Below, in pieces: positions 33,641-44,495 of a stretch of 64,000 bases of DNA (positions within the stretch are counted from its first letter, which is position 1; every line of letters begins with the position of its first letter). Made by a program: the position numbers and the translations under genes. The notes below the pieces were generated by a model. That model saw only the letters and a program-made list of their open reading frames with translations. It was not told the origin of the DNA and did not search any database. Source of the DNA: Phocoena phocoena (lineage: Eukaryota > Chordata > Mammalia > Artiodactyla > Phocoenidae); the NCBI RefSeq assembly GCF_963924675.1, contig NC_089224.1:71285464-71349463 (forward strand), read 5' to 3'.

Positions 33641-34284
33641 TACTTCTCCTGTCACTGGAAGGATGCTTTAGGTCTTTCATTTACCCTCCACGTTCTCTTC
33701 CTGTCACTGCATGCCAACTTTCATTCAATTTTGCCGATGTGCTGACAAGGTTGATTTTTTTCCTCTTTCACATTTAAAACTTTTGTTTCGTATCCTAGCC
33801 TGTTGCTCACCTGTGATTGCATTTCCCTTCAGCTTATAGGAGAAAGGAAAGGAATTATGAAACAGGTTAAGAAATCAAAAATAATAATAAAATTGCCTGC
33901 AGCATGGGCAAGAAGCAAGTGTCATTTAACGCAGCCCCATAGAACTGAAAGTGAGGCTGGTGCTGATAAATGCGTTCATTACTTCACCTCACAACATTGC
34001 ATTTGCTGAGGGTCTGCTGGGTGTGTGGTACGGTTCCAACCGTTTTAAATACTGGATGTCACTTTTAACACTGCCCTCCTTCCATTTTCAGCACAACCAT
34101 CCCTTTAATTTTGCTTAGCTTAGTTCTTCATGTACTCTTTCTTTCCTCATCCTGAGCTGCCTTCCGTCTCTCCCCTCTTCCTACTCCATCTATCTAAATC
34201 CCATTTATCCTCCTAGGCTATGGCTTATATCCTCTGTGAAGTTGTCCTGCCTGCTTGAAACCCACTTGGGCATTCCTTGCTCTG
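33641..34284. other. No recognised feature
   Basis: No supported gene; a plus-strand frame at 33803-34009 has no motif. Confidence 0.45.
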
Positions 34285-34400
34285 CGTGCCTCAGTTTCCA
34301 TATTTGTGAAATGGAGGCAAAAATAGTACCCGTCACATAGAACTGTCACGAAGACTCTACTACAATGTATATAAATCACTTAGCAGAGTACCTGTTCTTT
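34285..34400 (+). mobile_element. MIR-type SINE relic, split by a CHR SINE
   Basis: GTGCCTCAGTTTCCATATTT and GTGAAATGGAGGCAAAAATA are MIR core. The 3' part (AATCACTTAGCAGAGTACCT) runs up to the CHR SINE at 34417 and may resume after 34642. Confidence 0.75.
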
Positions 34401-34416
34401 AAAAATGGAGCTGTTA

Positions 34417-34625
34417 GGGCTTCCCTGGTGGCGCAGTGGTTGAGAGTCCGCCTGCCGATGCAGGGGACACGGGTTCGTGCCCCGGTCCGGGAAGATCCCA
34501 CATGCCGCGGAGCGGCTGGGTCCGTGAGCCATGGCCACAGAGCCTGCGCGTCCGGAGCCTGTGCTCCGCAATGGGAGAGACCACAACAGTGAGAGGCACT
34601 GTGTACCGCAAAAAATAAAAAATAA
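34417..34625 (+). mobile_element. CHR-type SINE, short subfamily, with perfect 16-bp duplication
   Basis: Full short-type copy ending in AAAAAATAAAAAATAAAAA. AAAAATGGAGCTGTTA is present at 34401-34416 and 34626-34641. Confidence 0.97.
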
Positions 34626-34699
34626 AAAAATGGAGCTGTTATATTAGTAATATTTTATCATTACCCCTAGCATCATTATTGTTATCATTATTACCTCTG

Positions 34700-36000
34700 G
34701 GTGCCTGTAGTATTTTGCTTGGGCTTTATATTTGATGTGTGTTTTATTCTGCCCGATACTGGAGGAAACTACACGTGCGTTTCCTCCAGAGCAGTGTGCA
34801 CTGCTGGCAGAGAGCAAGGCTCTTTCCTGACTGTAGCCCCAGAGCTTTGCCTAGTGTCTGGTGAAGAGTGGAAACTTATTAGATGCTTACTGGGGAAAAA
34901 ATGGACAAATCCCTTACTTCATAAAGAAAAAATTTAAGACCTCTTTATCTGTGGTTTCAGTTTAGCAGTTGTCCCCATGAAAGGTGTCTCGAGCATACAG
35001 TGTGATGAAAAGAGGATTTTCTTTGTTGTCTTTTCTTTATTAAATGTTTAATGGTAAATTGGCTTTTCCTTTTGCAAGGTAGTCCCTCGAGACCAAGGAT
35101 TTTTGGAAAAAATGTGTGATTGTGCAGACTTGGAATAATGGAGCTCTCATCCCCTGGGCCTGAGTCTTGCCCTGGGAGTTGGTGAGGCACCTTGGGAGAC
35201 TCACTCAGGCATTGAGGTCCCTCAAGAACCATGTAGCTTGGTGCTGTCAGACTCAGAGTTTGATGCTGGGCTAAACAGGCTTGCAAAAAATTGCCTGGAC
35301 TCATTTCATTAAAATATCTCAGTTTTTGGCGTTTAAGTTATTTTTTAAAGAGATGGTGTCGTGGTTAGAGAAATAGTTCATGCACTGGATCGTATTTCTC
35401 TTCGCAAGCCTGATCTACAGGGTTAACAATTATAATACATTTAGAAGGCTGGGCCTGGATCATTCTATGCTGGCCACTTCTCTTAAGTTTGAAGATTGAG
35501 GGTGGCAGAAGAATCTGGCTGTAGCTGAAAGGTATCTTACTTCTGTACAGGCTACCAATGGAGGGCTCTCTCCCCTGGGGTTTGCTGTGGAAGGTGGAGA
35601 TTGATCTACTGTCTGCATCTTAGGACTCAGTGTTCTTACATTTGGGAAACTTTCTTCTTATAGAGACCACTAAGGATAAGGGCATTTTTGAAATTGTACC
35701 CTTATGAATTAAGAGTTTTGAAACCTTAACAGAAAAAATTGAAATCTCAAACTTTCAAGTGTTATGAGAAGTTGGGGGCTTGGATTTGCTCTTTAGGACA
35801 AATAGTTCTTTCTGAAAAGTCCATTTCTATCAACTTTTCGTGGTAAAAAGGAAAGCAAAGAGAAAAAAAAGAGTCTAATTCCGTTAAAGTATCAAATTTA
35901 TCTTATTTGTGGTAAAGTTTGATCTCTAGATATCACTTCTTTTAGGAATTTTTTCCCCAAAATTATAGATTAAGATTGCACTTCACCTGAAAATTGCTTT
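34700..36000. other. No recognised gene
   Basis: A decayed MIR-like patch may lie near 34820-34890 (CCAGAGCTTTGCCTAGTGTC). Otherwise there is no element or exon signal. Confidence 0.4.
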
Positions 36001-36003
36001 TGA

Positions 36004-36008
<5 letters not shown>

Positions 36009-36049
<41 letters not shown>
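36009..36049. repeat. (GT)n microsatellite
   Basis: About 20 uninterrupted GT units. Confidence 0.97.
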
Positions 36050-36050
<1 letters not shown>

Positions 36051-36536
36051 TGTTTTCTCATTCAAGCAGTTATCCACAGACAAATAGGATTGGAAACCAG
36101 AAGATGATAGTAAGAGTTCTGGGACATAATCTCACTTCATGCTAGTGGAAGATGCATAAAGACACCAGACTGATTGCTGACACCCAACAAGAACATATAT
36201 TGAAGTTGTTGGTCTCAGCAGTGTTATTATAGACTAAAGTTCCTAGATATTGATGAACATGCTGATAGTAGATATTTGTGATATGACAGAAAATCCTGAA
36301 GGGGATTCTAGGGCAAGGCCAAGGGTAACTGCCAAGGGTAGGAAGTGCTGTTTTTTTTTAAATGAAAGTATCTAGCACCCCAAAAGCCAATCATCTCAGA
36401 AGGTGAGGGATCTGGGATGCAACATGAAGACTCAAAAGCAGACCTGGAGCAGGTGACTGTGGCCTAGAGCACCGTAGGGAGGAGGCACTGGAACTCAGGT
36501 TCTCTCTTTTTTTCTCTCTCTCTCCCTCTGTTCTAG

Positions 36537-36610
36537 AGAGTATGGCGGACTTCCTCTATGTAGAAGCGGGCTCAGAGCTAGACTGTGAAGCGTCCAAGAA
36601 GGATCACAAG
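36537..36610 (+). CDS. Candidate coding exon 1 of a pair (unidentified gene)
   Basis: A 74-bp segment lies between a strong acceptor (TCTCTCTCCCTCTGTTCTAG) and a donor AAG|GTACGG. Entering with two bases left of a split codon, it gives 24 open codons, including DFLYVEAGSELDCEASKK. The exon ends on a codon boundary (phase 0). The next candidate exon at 40286 begins in phase 0 and is also open. An in-frame ATG at 36542 has A at -3 and G at +4, so this could also be an initiating exon. Three CpGs fall inside it. No repeat family explains it. I do not recognise the protein. A chance acceptor/donor pair remains possible. Confidence 0.45.
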
Positions 36611-37771
36611 GTACGGGGTTGGACCCTTGTGAGTATGAGATCAGTCCTATCTAGTCTCTGAGCTTGAGCATCTATGAAATGTAATTGTCTCCTGTTAGAC
36701 CCAGGTTTTCAGTAAAGTTTGCTAAAGGTTTTGGCCTGGTTTGGGCAGCATAGTGCGGAATTAGCTGTGTCCACACTTAGCATGTGGATAAAGACAGAAG
36801 CCGTTTTCCCTACCCTCACTTCCATTCCTTAACTCCACCTTTTCTGAAACCATTATTGTGGCTGCTGTTCAGGGAGAAATTGATGTCTTGAAAATCCATG
36901 AGGTGACTGGCAGCAAAATAAGAAGTGATCCAGGGCCGAGGAGTGAACAATGATATGGAACCAGTCAGTGATACGAGCACAGTCTGTTTCCTAATCAGAT
37001 GGCAAGATATCTTTACCAGATGATTAAGAGAGAGATTTGCTCAGCTTAGTTTAGTCATTGAAATATATTAACCTGAGATATTTTATCTGGCTATCAAAGG
37101 ACTCTACCTTGTTGCTTTGATTAATGATTAACCAGACAACAGAGATAATTTCTATCATATGTGTTTTATACCAAAGCAGCCCTCAGTAATTTTGATAGAT
37201 TTATTACCATGTTTCTAGGAAAATGCTAGGAATTTTGTGAGACAGGGTGATATGGTAGATGAGAAAGATCATCCCTGTTGTTTTGGAAAATAACTCAGTC
37301 CTGCCGCTGAAAACAACAAGGAATAAATACCTCGTGATAATTCCGGATAAGTCCTCAAGTTGGGCTATGAGACACTGCTTCAGAGACTTTATCAAGAGAT
37401 GTCATTTTGGCAGAAGGAGCACTCCCACCACAACCAGAGCCAACAGCCTCGTCAACATGCAGAATGGCTGGGGAGGTAAAACAGCTTTTGGAGAAAGTAC
37501 AGCATCTCCTTCCTTCACAGGCCGTGAGCGAATTCTCAGTAACCACGCCCACACCTCAGCACACAGGCTGCCTTGAAGATAAGGGGAAGGACACACAAGA
37601 TAACTGGTTTTAACGTTTGATAGTTGCTTCAAGGAAGAGGTACATTCTTACTCCATGATGTTATGTCTTCCTAACTAGTGGGACTGGTAACGTTTTCCAG
37701 AGCGGTGCAAAGAACACTGGAGAGGGTGTGGGATGGTAGTATGGACAGAAAATGAAGCAGTGAGAGCTACC
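36611..37771. other. Intronic or unique sequence, no gene recognised
   Basis: This lies between the two candidate exons. A 105-codon plus-strand frame at 37259-37576 and overlapping frames on both strands have no recognisable motif or exon boundaries. Confidence 0.4.
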
Positions 37772-37945
37772 TGTTGTAGTATTCTTGGGCTGCCATAACA
37801 AAATGCTACAGACCGGTGGCTTAAACAGCAAAAACTTATTTTCTCACATTTCTGGAGTCTGGAAGGCCAAGGCCAAGGTATCAGCAGGGTTGGCTTCTCC
37901 TGAGATCTCTTTCCTTGGCTTGCAGATGCCTGCCTTCTGCAAATT
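37772..37945 (-). mobile_element. MLT1-type LTR, 3' part
   Basis: GGGCTGCCATAACAAAATGC, GTGGCTTAAACAGCAAAAAC and TTCTGGAGTCTGGAAGGCCA are the reverse complement of a MaLR LTR 3' end. Confidence 0.8.
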
Positions 37946-38023
37946 TAATTATGTTCTCGAGAAGTATAAAAGATAAATTATGTTCTCGATAAATTATGTT
38001 CTCGAGGAGTATAAAAGATAAAT
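37946..38023 (+). repeat. Short interrupted tandem repeat with TATAAAAG motifs
   Basis: AAATTATGTTCTCGAT lies between two longer units, each reading ATGTTCTCGAGAAGTATAAA or ATGTTCTCGAGGAGTATAAA plus AGATAAAT. The array is about 78 bp with 2.5 units. The 16-bp truncated middle unit suggests replication slippage. Confidence 0.9.
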
Positions 38024-38586
38024 CTTTTTTCCTTCATGCTTTCCAGAATTGGACCCACAGAGGATTGACGAGTGTGGAGGCTGCAGAGTGCTCAGAACCT
38101 CCATAGCATAGAAAAGGGGGGTGCAAGCATCAGCGGACGATGATGTAAATCCTCCAGATGGATATCAGAGTTCCCAGGGGACCACCAGTCCCTAAGAGAA
38201 CCATTTGAGAATTAGTCCTCAGTGATCAAGACTTGTCAAAGAAATGACTAAGTCTTGTAGAGTTTATAGACAATGAGCTAGATCAACAGTGATGATCGGC
38301 AGAACATCAGTCTTGCCAGAACAGGCATGTAAGGACTTAGTTTTTACCTTCCTTTGTCTTTCTCCCTACCCAGACATCAAGGAGTAAGAGATACCAAGAA
38401 TGGTAAAGGTACAGCTAGTAAGGCCAGAATTGTATAACCGTAAGAATAACAAACGGAGTATATGCCCAGATGAATGAAATCCATCACCAATAGCGCAGCA
38501 GAAAAACATATTTAAAATTCCAAATGTAATGTATGAGTGTAAAATTTTGAGGCATGTGACATGTAAATTGGCACTATTACTATAGA
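38024..38586. other. No recognised feature
   Basis: No gene or element signal. Confidence 0.45.
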
Positions 38587-38690
38587 GCAGGGATTGGCAA
38601 ATTCAGCACACAAGCTAAATCCAGCCCATCGCCTGTTTTTATATGGCCTGTGAGCTAAGGATTGTTTTTTTCCATTTTTGTATATAAAAT
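38587..38690 (-). mobile_element. hAT-type non-autonomous DNA transposon fragment
   Basis: CAGGGATTGGCAAATTCAGC at the left edge and TAAATCCAGCCCATCGCCTG match one end of a common mammalian hAT-derived element (terminal CAGGGGTCGGCAAA type). Only one end is recognisable. Confidence 0.6.
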
Positions 38691-38699
38691 GAAAAAAAG

Positions 38700-40010
38700 C
38701 CTCTTAGGAGATTGCATGTCTAGAATGGTAGCATGAGGAGTTCCATGGACCTGTTCCCCAAACCTTTGAAGTTGCTGGAAATTATCCTAAGGGCATACAA
38801 CAAACGGATGGGCATTTATTCAAGAAAATCTACTGAATCTTAGTAAAAACAGCAAGAACTTATGGCACTTCAGCTATGACCCTCCTTCCATACCCCCAGC
38901 TCAGCTTGATGGACATTTCATTCTGAGCGGGTATGGCCAAGAAGACAAGTCCCTCTCCCCTCATCAATCAAGGGATACAATCTCTCTCCAGGAGGGACAG
39001 GCCATCAGTAACTCACATTTCCTCCAGATCCATGTTGCAGAGACTAAATTCCTGGCAAGGGTGGCTAAGAGGTCAGGGCTCCCTTTCTCTACCCAGTCCC
39101 CACTCGTAGGGCACAGGCCCCAGGCATGTTAGGCCACTTCACCTCTGGGGCAGAGCTCCCATGCCATAAGAGACAAGCTGAAATACCAGAGGCTGCCATC
39201 ACTGCCCAGAGCCCTGATTGTAAAGCACAAGTATTATTCCTGCCCCCAGCCCTAAAACAGCATCTCTGAGTTTTGTGCAAGGCGAGAAGCAATCCATAAG
39301 AACATAGAGCTCTGACATGCTCCAAAAGCTTACTTTATTTGGAACAGAGTGTGGAGAAGTTCAAGCATAAGGGCACTCTCAAAAACAACGGAGATTTTGG
39401 TGGTATACAATTAAGAGGAAGCTGCTGGCTCTATGAGAACAAGCTAAACCGTAGGACAGCTAATTTACCAGCGAGAACCAAGGAAAAATATAGCTAAGAA
39501 AAGCCCTCCTGGAATCAGAACAGACCTGAAAGACTGGCCTCATAATCTGTTCCTGCAACAGGCCCTGAAATTAATTGGATCATACCGTGGAGCAGTTTAT
39601 GTCAGGGTGTTGTCAAATAGTGAATATTGTCGGCTGGTAATTACTGCAACTTAATAGCCGAGTGTCTTACCAAACCTATCAGACAGCAGAGAGGTCAGGG
39701 GAAGAGGCAGTCTAGAAAGCTCTAAAATGAAAGCGCTAATATAACTCTTATCCCAGGTTGACTGTACACAGTCAGCTGTGTTCTCTAAGGAACAACATCA
39801 AAGGCTTCACACTGTAGGGAAAACAGATTTCCCTAAAATAGTCCAGCCAAGTCACTAAAGTAATAAACAAGCTAATAAGAAAAACAAGCCTTGAAGATGG
39901 GGGAAGGGAATTAGTATCCAAAATTGCTACAATATGTTACCTAAAATGCCCAGTCCTCAACAAAAAGATGGTGAGAATACATATAAACCGGATAAATATA
40001 TAAGAAGAAC
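38700..40010 (+). mobile_element. Probable ancient L1M 5' region (5'UTR and start of ORF1)
   Basis: The part at about 39910-40000 (ATTAGTATCCAAAATTGCTA, ATGTTACCTAAAATGCCCAG, CCTCAACAAAAAGATGGTGA) resembles the ORF1-proximal region of old L1M families. The GC-richer part to its left is tentatively the same element's 5'UTR. Confidence 0.35.
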
Positions 40011-40285
40011 AGAAAACAGATTACATATTACATTTCTTAGTAGTTTACTTATTCCTTAAAGTAACTAAATGGATAAGACCATGTTTCCCCCAAATTTTTA
40101 TTGGTATTATTTTATTCATTGGGATTTACAGGAGGGCATACAAGAGAAAAGGTCACTAACTGGGCATTTGTAGGAAATAATCGTTTAGGATATTTTCCAT
40201 TTCAAGGAAGAGTGTGTTAGAGAGGAGTCATGGCTGATCTTGAATGGAAGCTGGAGTTAACCACCTGTTGCCTTTTCGTCTTTAG

Positions 40286-40386
40286 AATGTGTCCTATGAA
40301 TTTGAACATGACTATTCCTCTTTTTCAATGACGCTTTGGGTATCATCAAATGAAAGTGCTGTTCATTTTTCCTTAAAGAGGATCAA
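40286..40386 (+). CDS. Candidate coding exon 2 of a pair (unidentified gene)
   Basis: A 101-bp segment follows the acceptor CCTTTTCGTCTTTAG and ends at a near-consensus donor, ATCAA|GTAAGT. It starts in phase 0, directly joinable to 36537-36610, and gives 33 open codons, including VSYEFEHDYSSFSMTLWV, then SNESAVHFSLKRI. It ends in phase 2 (two bases of the next codon). The alternating hydrophobic/polar pattern suggests beta-strands of an extracellular-type domain, which is inference only. The intervening intron would be about 3.7 kb. No repeat family matches. The next exon is not visible to me in the window. Confidence 0.5.
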
Positions 40387-40833
40387 GTAAGTGTTTCATT
40401 TGGCATAACTTTAGCTTTCAGTTACAGGTGTCTTCTTGTAACAGAGGAGCTTCTTGGGCCATCTGTATTTGTCACCTACTAATGATTCCATGACAGTTAT
40501 GCATCTGGGTTAGAGCTAGGGCTTGATGCGGGTAGCAGAGAGGAAGGAGAAGGACAGGAAGCAATGAGGTCACCTCACACAAGTGCAGATTTGGCCAAAA
40601 AGGGCCTCTGTGCCCAACATCAGATGCCGGATTATAAGTGAGGTGTGGGACACTTACTTGGATTTGTCTGACATCTCAGATTCTTAAAAATCATAACCTC
40701 TAGTAGAAGAGACATAGTAATAACAAGGGCATAGTTTAAGCAAAGGCATAGTAATAATTATATTTTCAAGGTCATGCTGCCAGCCAAATGAAGAATTTGA
40801 AATGGATTTCAGACATCTGCCCAACTAGACTGA
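40387..40833. other. No recognised feature
   Basis: Sequence downstream of the candidate donor; no element recognised. Confidence 0.4.
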
Positions 40834-40841
40834 TTATAATA

Positions 40842-41645
40842 TCCTTTTTTTTTAACATCTTTATTGGAGTATAATTGCTTTACAATGTTGTGTTAGTTTC
40901 TGCTTTATAACAAAGTGAATCAGTTATACATATACATATACCCCCATATCTCCTCCCTCTTGCGTCTCCCTCCCTCCCACCCTCCCTCCCCCACCCCTCT
41001 AGGTGGTCACAAGGCACTGAGCTAATCTCCCTGTGCTATGAGGCTGCTTCCCGCTAGCTATCTACCTTACATTTGGTAGTGTATATATGTCCATGCCACT
41101 CTCTCACTTTGTCCCAGCTTACCCTTCCCCCTCCCCGTGTCCTCAAGTCCATTCTCTATGTCTGTGTCTTTATTCCTGTCTTGCCCCTAGGTTCTTCAGA
41201 ACCTTTTTTTTTTTTTTTTTAGATTCCATATATATGTGTTAGCATACGGTATTTGTTCTTCTCTTTCTGATTTACTTCACTCTGTACATGACAGACTCTA
41301 GGTCCATCCACCTCACTACAAATAACTCAATTTCCTTTCTTTTTATGGCTGAGTAATATTCCATTGTATATATGTGCCACATCTTCTTTATCCATTCATC
41401 TGTCGATGGACACTTAGGTTGCTTCCACGTCCTGGCTATCGGAAATAGAGCTGCAGTGAACACTGTGGTACATGACTGTTTTTGAATGATGGTCTTCTCA
41501 GGGTATATGCCCAGTAGTGGGATTGCTGTGTCGTATGGTAGTTCTATTTGTAGTTTTATAAGGAACCTCCATAGTGGCTGTATCAATTTACATTCCCACC
41601 AACAGTGCAAGAGGGTTCCCTTTTCTCCACACCCTCTCCAGCATA
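40842..41645 (-). mobile_element. L1 D: 5'-truncated L1 tail
   Basis: On plus it starts with a T-rich tail (TTTTTTAACATCTTTATTGG), then the reverse-complemented G-rich 3'UTR, and stops in the ORF2 C-terminal region. TATAATATCCTTTTTT at 40834-40849 and TATAATTTCCTTTTTA at 41644-41659 form an imperfect target-site duplication. Part of the first copy overlaps the T-tail. Confidence 0.9.
41272..41645 (-). pseudogene. L1 D ORF2 C-terminal remnant
   Basis: A minus-strand frame encodes the L1 ORF2 C-terminus ([20 protein letters not shown], then TWKQPKCPSTDEWIKKMWHI). It contains the Cys-rich block conserved at the end of ORF2. It is truncated at its 5' end and lacks RT and endonuclease domains. 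Confidence 0.85.
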
Positions 41646-41659
41646 TAATTTCCTTTTTA

Positions 41660-42395
41660 TTTACCTCAGAAAAATGTCCTGCCATGATGAATGAAGGAAG
41701 TGATAGAAACATGGAAAGAATCATCAGAGGTTAAGAAAAAGGACATACAAAATAAAAATCCTTCCAAATGCAGCTGTGACAAAAAGACATCTCTGCAAGT
41801 CAGTCTACAAAGCGTCTGTGATAATTCAGAGAAATTATTTAGCATTCAGGAAAACATTGCCATGGAGTGATGGAGGGGTCTGGCAGGAGAAATTGTCAAA
41901 AGACAGGCATCAATCACAGTTAAGTGTGGCATCTCCGCTGATTACGTGTACCGTGCAGCGAGCCTGCCGAAACATATCTCTGACACAGCGATGACACGCT
42001 CATGGGTGACTGTGAGAATGATTGATGGGGTGGCCTGCCAGCATCTGGTACTAAAAGGAGCAGATTGACGTTGCTGAGTGTTTTGAAGGCAGAGTAATTC
42101 TTTGTGATCCCGGCATTACATCCTTGAAGCTAAATGTACACAGTGAGAAAGAGGAGGCTTCCTGTGGCCTGGCTTTCCATGTGTGTGAGCTTGTCCTCAT
42201 TATTTGCTAGAGAAACCAAAGATGTGGAATGGCCTGAGTTGGTCTGAAGTATTATAAGGATGCACAAAGAAAAATCTTTAGAATTTTTCTCATCAAAGCC
42301 TATAAAATGTTTAGTGTTTTCCTCACACTTCTTAATGAACTCAAGAATGACAACAACTACCATATTTTGAGTGTCATTTATGCACTGTATACTTT
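41660..42395. other. No recognised feature
   Basis: No repeat or exon signal strong enough to call. ATTTACCTCAG just left of 41668 looks like an acceptor, but in the phase required after the 40286 exon it runs into a stop within eight codons. Confidence 0.4.
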
Positions 42396-42592
42396 ATATA
42401 TTACTTCAACTCTAACACCTACCCTAGTAGGTGGATATTAATAAGCCCATTATATAGCTGTGGAAACTGAGGCCCAGAGAAATTACGTTATTGAACTGAG
42501 GCCACCCAGCCTATAAGTTACAGACTTCCTGCTTGAATTCAGGAATGTCGGACTCCAAAGCCTGTTCTCTGCCCACTCTGTCATACCACCAT
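42396..42592 (-). mobile_element. MIR-type SINE relic
   Basis: GTGGAAACTGAGGCCCAGAG and TTCCTGCTTGAATTCAGGAA followed by GACTCCAAAGCCTGTTCTCT fit a reverse-oriented MIR. Confidence 0.8.
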
Positions 42593-42732
42593 CTCCCAAA
42601 AAGCCGCTTACATGGTACTAGACACTGGGTCTGTTAAGAGATTATGTAACTACCAGATGAGCAGTGGCACCTTAATTTTGAACTCATTGTTTAGAACAAT
42701 TAGGTTTCCCATAGACTTGAAAACTCAGAAAT

Positions 42733-42765
42733 AATAGTTCAGTTGTAATAGTTCAGTTGTAACTT
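42733..42765 (+). repeat. Short tandem duplication
   Basis: AATAGTTCAGTTGT occurs twice in tandem, followed by a partial third copy. Confidence 0.8.
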
Positions 42766-42899
42766 CAGTCACTTCATTCTTCCTGTCATGAGACCAAACT
42801 CCATCAGGCCCTGTCCAAGTCTTGCATATGCAAGAAAAGTAAGTAGCTGATAGCTCGCATGCCTAGTAACTGCCTAGCAGATTTATCACGGTCTAGATC

Positions 42900-43177
42900 A
42901 CTACTGTCCAATAAAAATAGAATGCAAGTCACAAACGCTAGTCATACAATAAATTAAAAATTTTCTAGTAGCCGTATTTTAAGAAGAAACAGATGGAATT
43001 TATTTTAATAATAGATATTATTTAACCCAATAATTCAAAGGTTATCATTTCAATATATGGTCAACATACAAATAAATTATTCTTTTTTGTACTGTGTCTG
43101 AAATCTGATGTACAGAATGTCTGTTTGGACCAGCCACATTTCAAGTGATTGATAGCCACATATTGGACAGTGTAGTT
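42900..43177. mobile_element. hAT-like MITE with terminal inverted repeats
   Basis: The left end CACTACTGTCCAATA and right end TATTGGACAGTGTAG are inverted repeats with two mismatches. The interior includes TTTTCTAGTAGCCGTATTTT and AACCCAATAATTCAAAG, matching a common mammalian hAT-derived repeat. The copy is near-complete (about 278 bp). Flanking duplications are not clear. Confidence 0.75.
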
Positions 43178-43489
43178 CTTGAGAGTAAACGATTTGGCTT
43201 AACTGACCCCACTCCTTGAACTCAGACCGAATGTCTGCTTTATCTATTGATCCATCTGTCCCTTCTATCAACTGATTTATTTATACAATATTCATTTATA
43301 CAAGAATGTGAGGGAGCTGACATTCCTCTAAATATCGTCACTTCACTTACCAGTTCTTAAGTTCTTATCATCTCAAACTTTGAAAGCCTGACTTTGACCT
43401 GAAATTGGGACCCCGTCCTCTTCCAGCTCCAGTCATCTGGACATTGTCCTGAAGATTCTGCCTGGCCCTAAGAAAACTGTTAGCTTTCT
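43178..43489. other. No recognised feature
   Basis: No gene or element signal. Confidence 0.4.
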
Positions 43490-43960
43490 TTTCACTGAAT
43501 ATCCTGTTTTGGTAATGTTCACAAATCAAAAGTAGACAGCTCAATGAATTCTCACTCAGAATTTAGATCAGATCAGAAAATCCTTCTATCACCCCGGAAT
43601 CCTACTATCACCTCAATTCACCCTCCTGTAGTCATTACCCACTCCAGGGTAACCACTATCCTAAGTTCTAACACACAGATTAATTTTGCCTATTTTTAAC
43701 ATTACATAAGTAGACTCTTCTAGGGCGTACTCTTTTCTATCTGCTTTCTTTCAGTCCTATTCTATGTGCGAGAGTCATCACGTTGTTGCACGTAGTTTCT
43801 GTGATTTCATTCTCACTGATGTAAAGTATTCCACTGCACAACTATCACAGCTTATTCATCCACTCTACTGTTGATGGATGTTCTAGTTTCTGACCATTAC
43901 AAGTCATGCTGCTATGAACTTTTTTTTTTTACATGTCTTCTGATAGAAAAAAAAAAAAAT

Positions 43961-44000
<40 letters not shown>

Positions 44001-44025
44001 AGAATGGCTGAATCATAGTAGATCA
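43490..44025 (-). mobile_element. Ancient L1M 3' end with microsatellite
   Basis: On plus, GGGTAACCACTATCCTAAGT, CATCACGTTGTTGCACGTAG and CATCCACTCTACTGTTGATG are the reverse complement of an L1M 3' end. A T-run, an A-run and a (GT)n run (43964-43996) lie within it. GAATGGCTGAATCATAG continues the ORF2-end pattern. Confidence 0.75.
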
Positions 44026-44029
44026 TGCC

Positions 44030-44495
44030 TGTAGTAGGTAGAATAAAGGCCCCCCCCCCAAAGATATCAGGTCCTAACTCCTGGAACCTGTGAATTTTAC
44101 CTTGTAAGAAAAAGAATCTTTGCAGATGTAATTAAGGATCTTGAGATGGAGAGATTATCCTGCAGGTCCTAAATGTAATTGTTATCCTTGTAAGAAGGAG
44201 GCAGAGGAAGATGTCACGTAAACAGAGGAAAAGGAGATGAGAAGACAGAAGCAGAAATTGGCATGATGCGACCACAAGGCAAAGAATGACAGCAGTCGCC
44301 AGAGCTGGAAGAGGCAAGGAACTGTTCTCTCCGAGAGCCTCCAGAGGGAGCACGGCCCTGCCAACACCTTGCTTTCGGGCCAGTGTACTGATTTCAGACT
44401 TCTGGCCTTCAGAACTGGGAGAGAATTCATTTTTGCTGTTTTAAGTCACCCATTTTGTGATAATTTGTTACAAGACATTAATAGTGCTAATTCGT
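44030..44495 (+). mobile_element. MLT1-type LTR, near-complete
   Basis: TAGGTAGAATAAAGGCCCCC, AAAGATATCAGGTCCTAACT, TTGCAGATGTAATTAAGGAT and the end TTTTGCTGTTTTAAGTCACC then TTTGTGATAATTTGTTACAA show a MaLR solo LTR. It sits next to the L1M relic at its left. Confidence 0.88.

Noticed and set aside
33803..34009. Tiny plus-strand exon after TTGCATTTCCCTTCAG
   Set aside because: A possible acceptor and donor enclose only about 33 bp with no supporting neighbour exon or motif.
34701..34937. Open frame with an Ig-like PDTGGNYTCVSS string
   Set aside because: There is no second cysteine at Ig spacing, no exon boundaries, and the right half resembles a decayed MIR. It is most likely chance.
37259..37576. 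105-codon plus-strand frame between the candidate exons
   Set aside because: Overlapping frames of similar length occur on the other strand, with no motifs or splice boundaries.
37946..38023. CRISPR-like direct repeats
   Set aside because: Only 2.5 units with unequal spacing, in mammalian DNA. This is simple slippage.
41656..41720. Possible third exon after the ATTTACCTCAG acceptor
   Set aside because: In the phase required by 40286-40386 it reaches a stop after a few codons. The acceptor also overlaps the L1 D target duplication.
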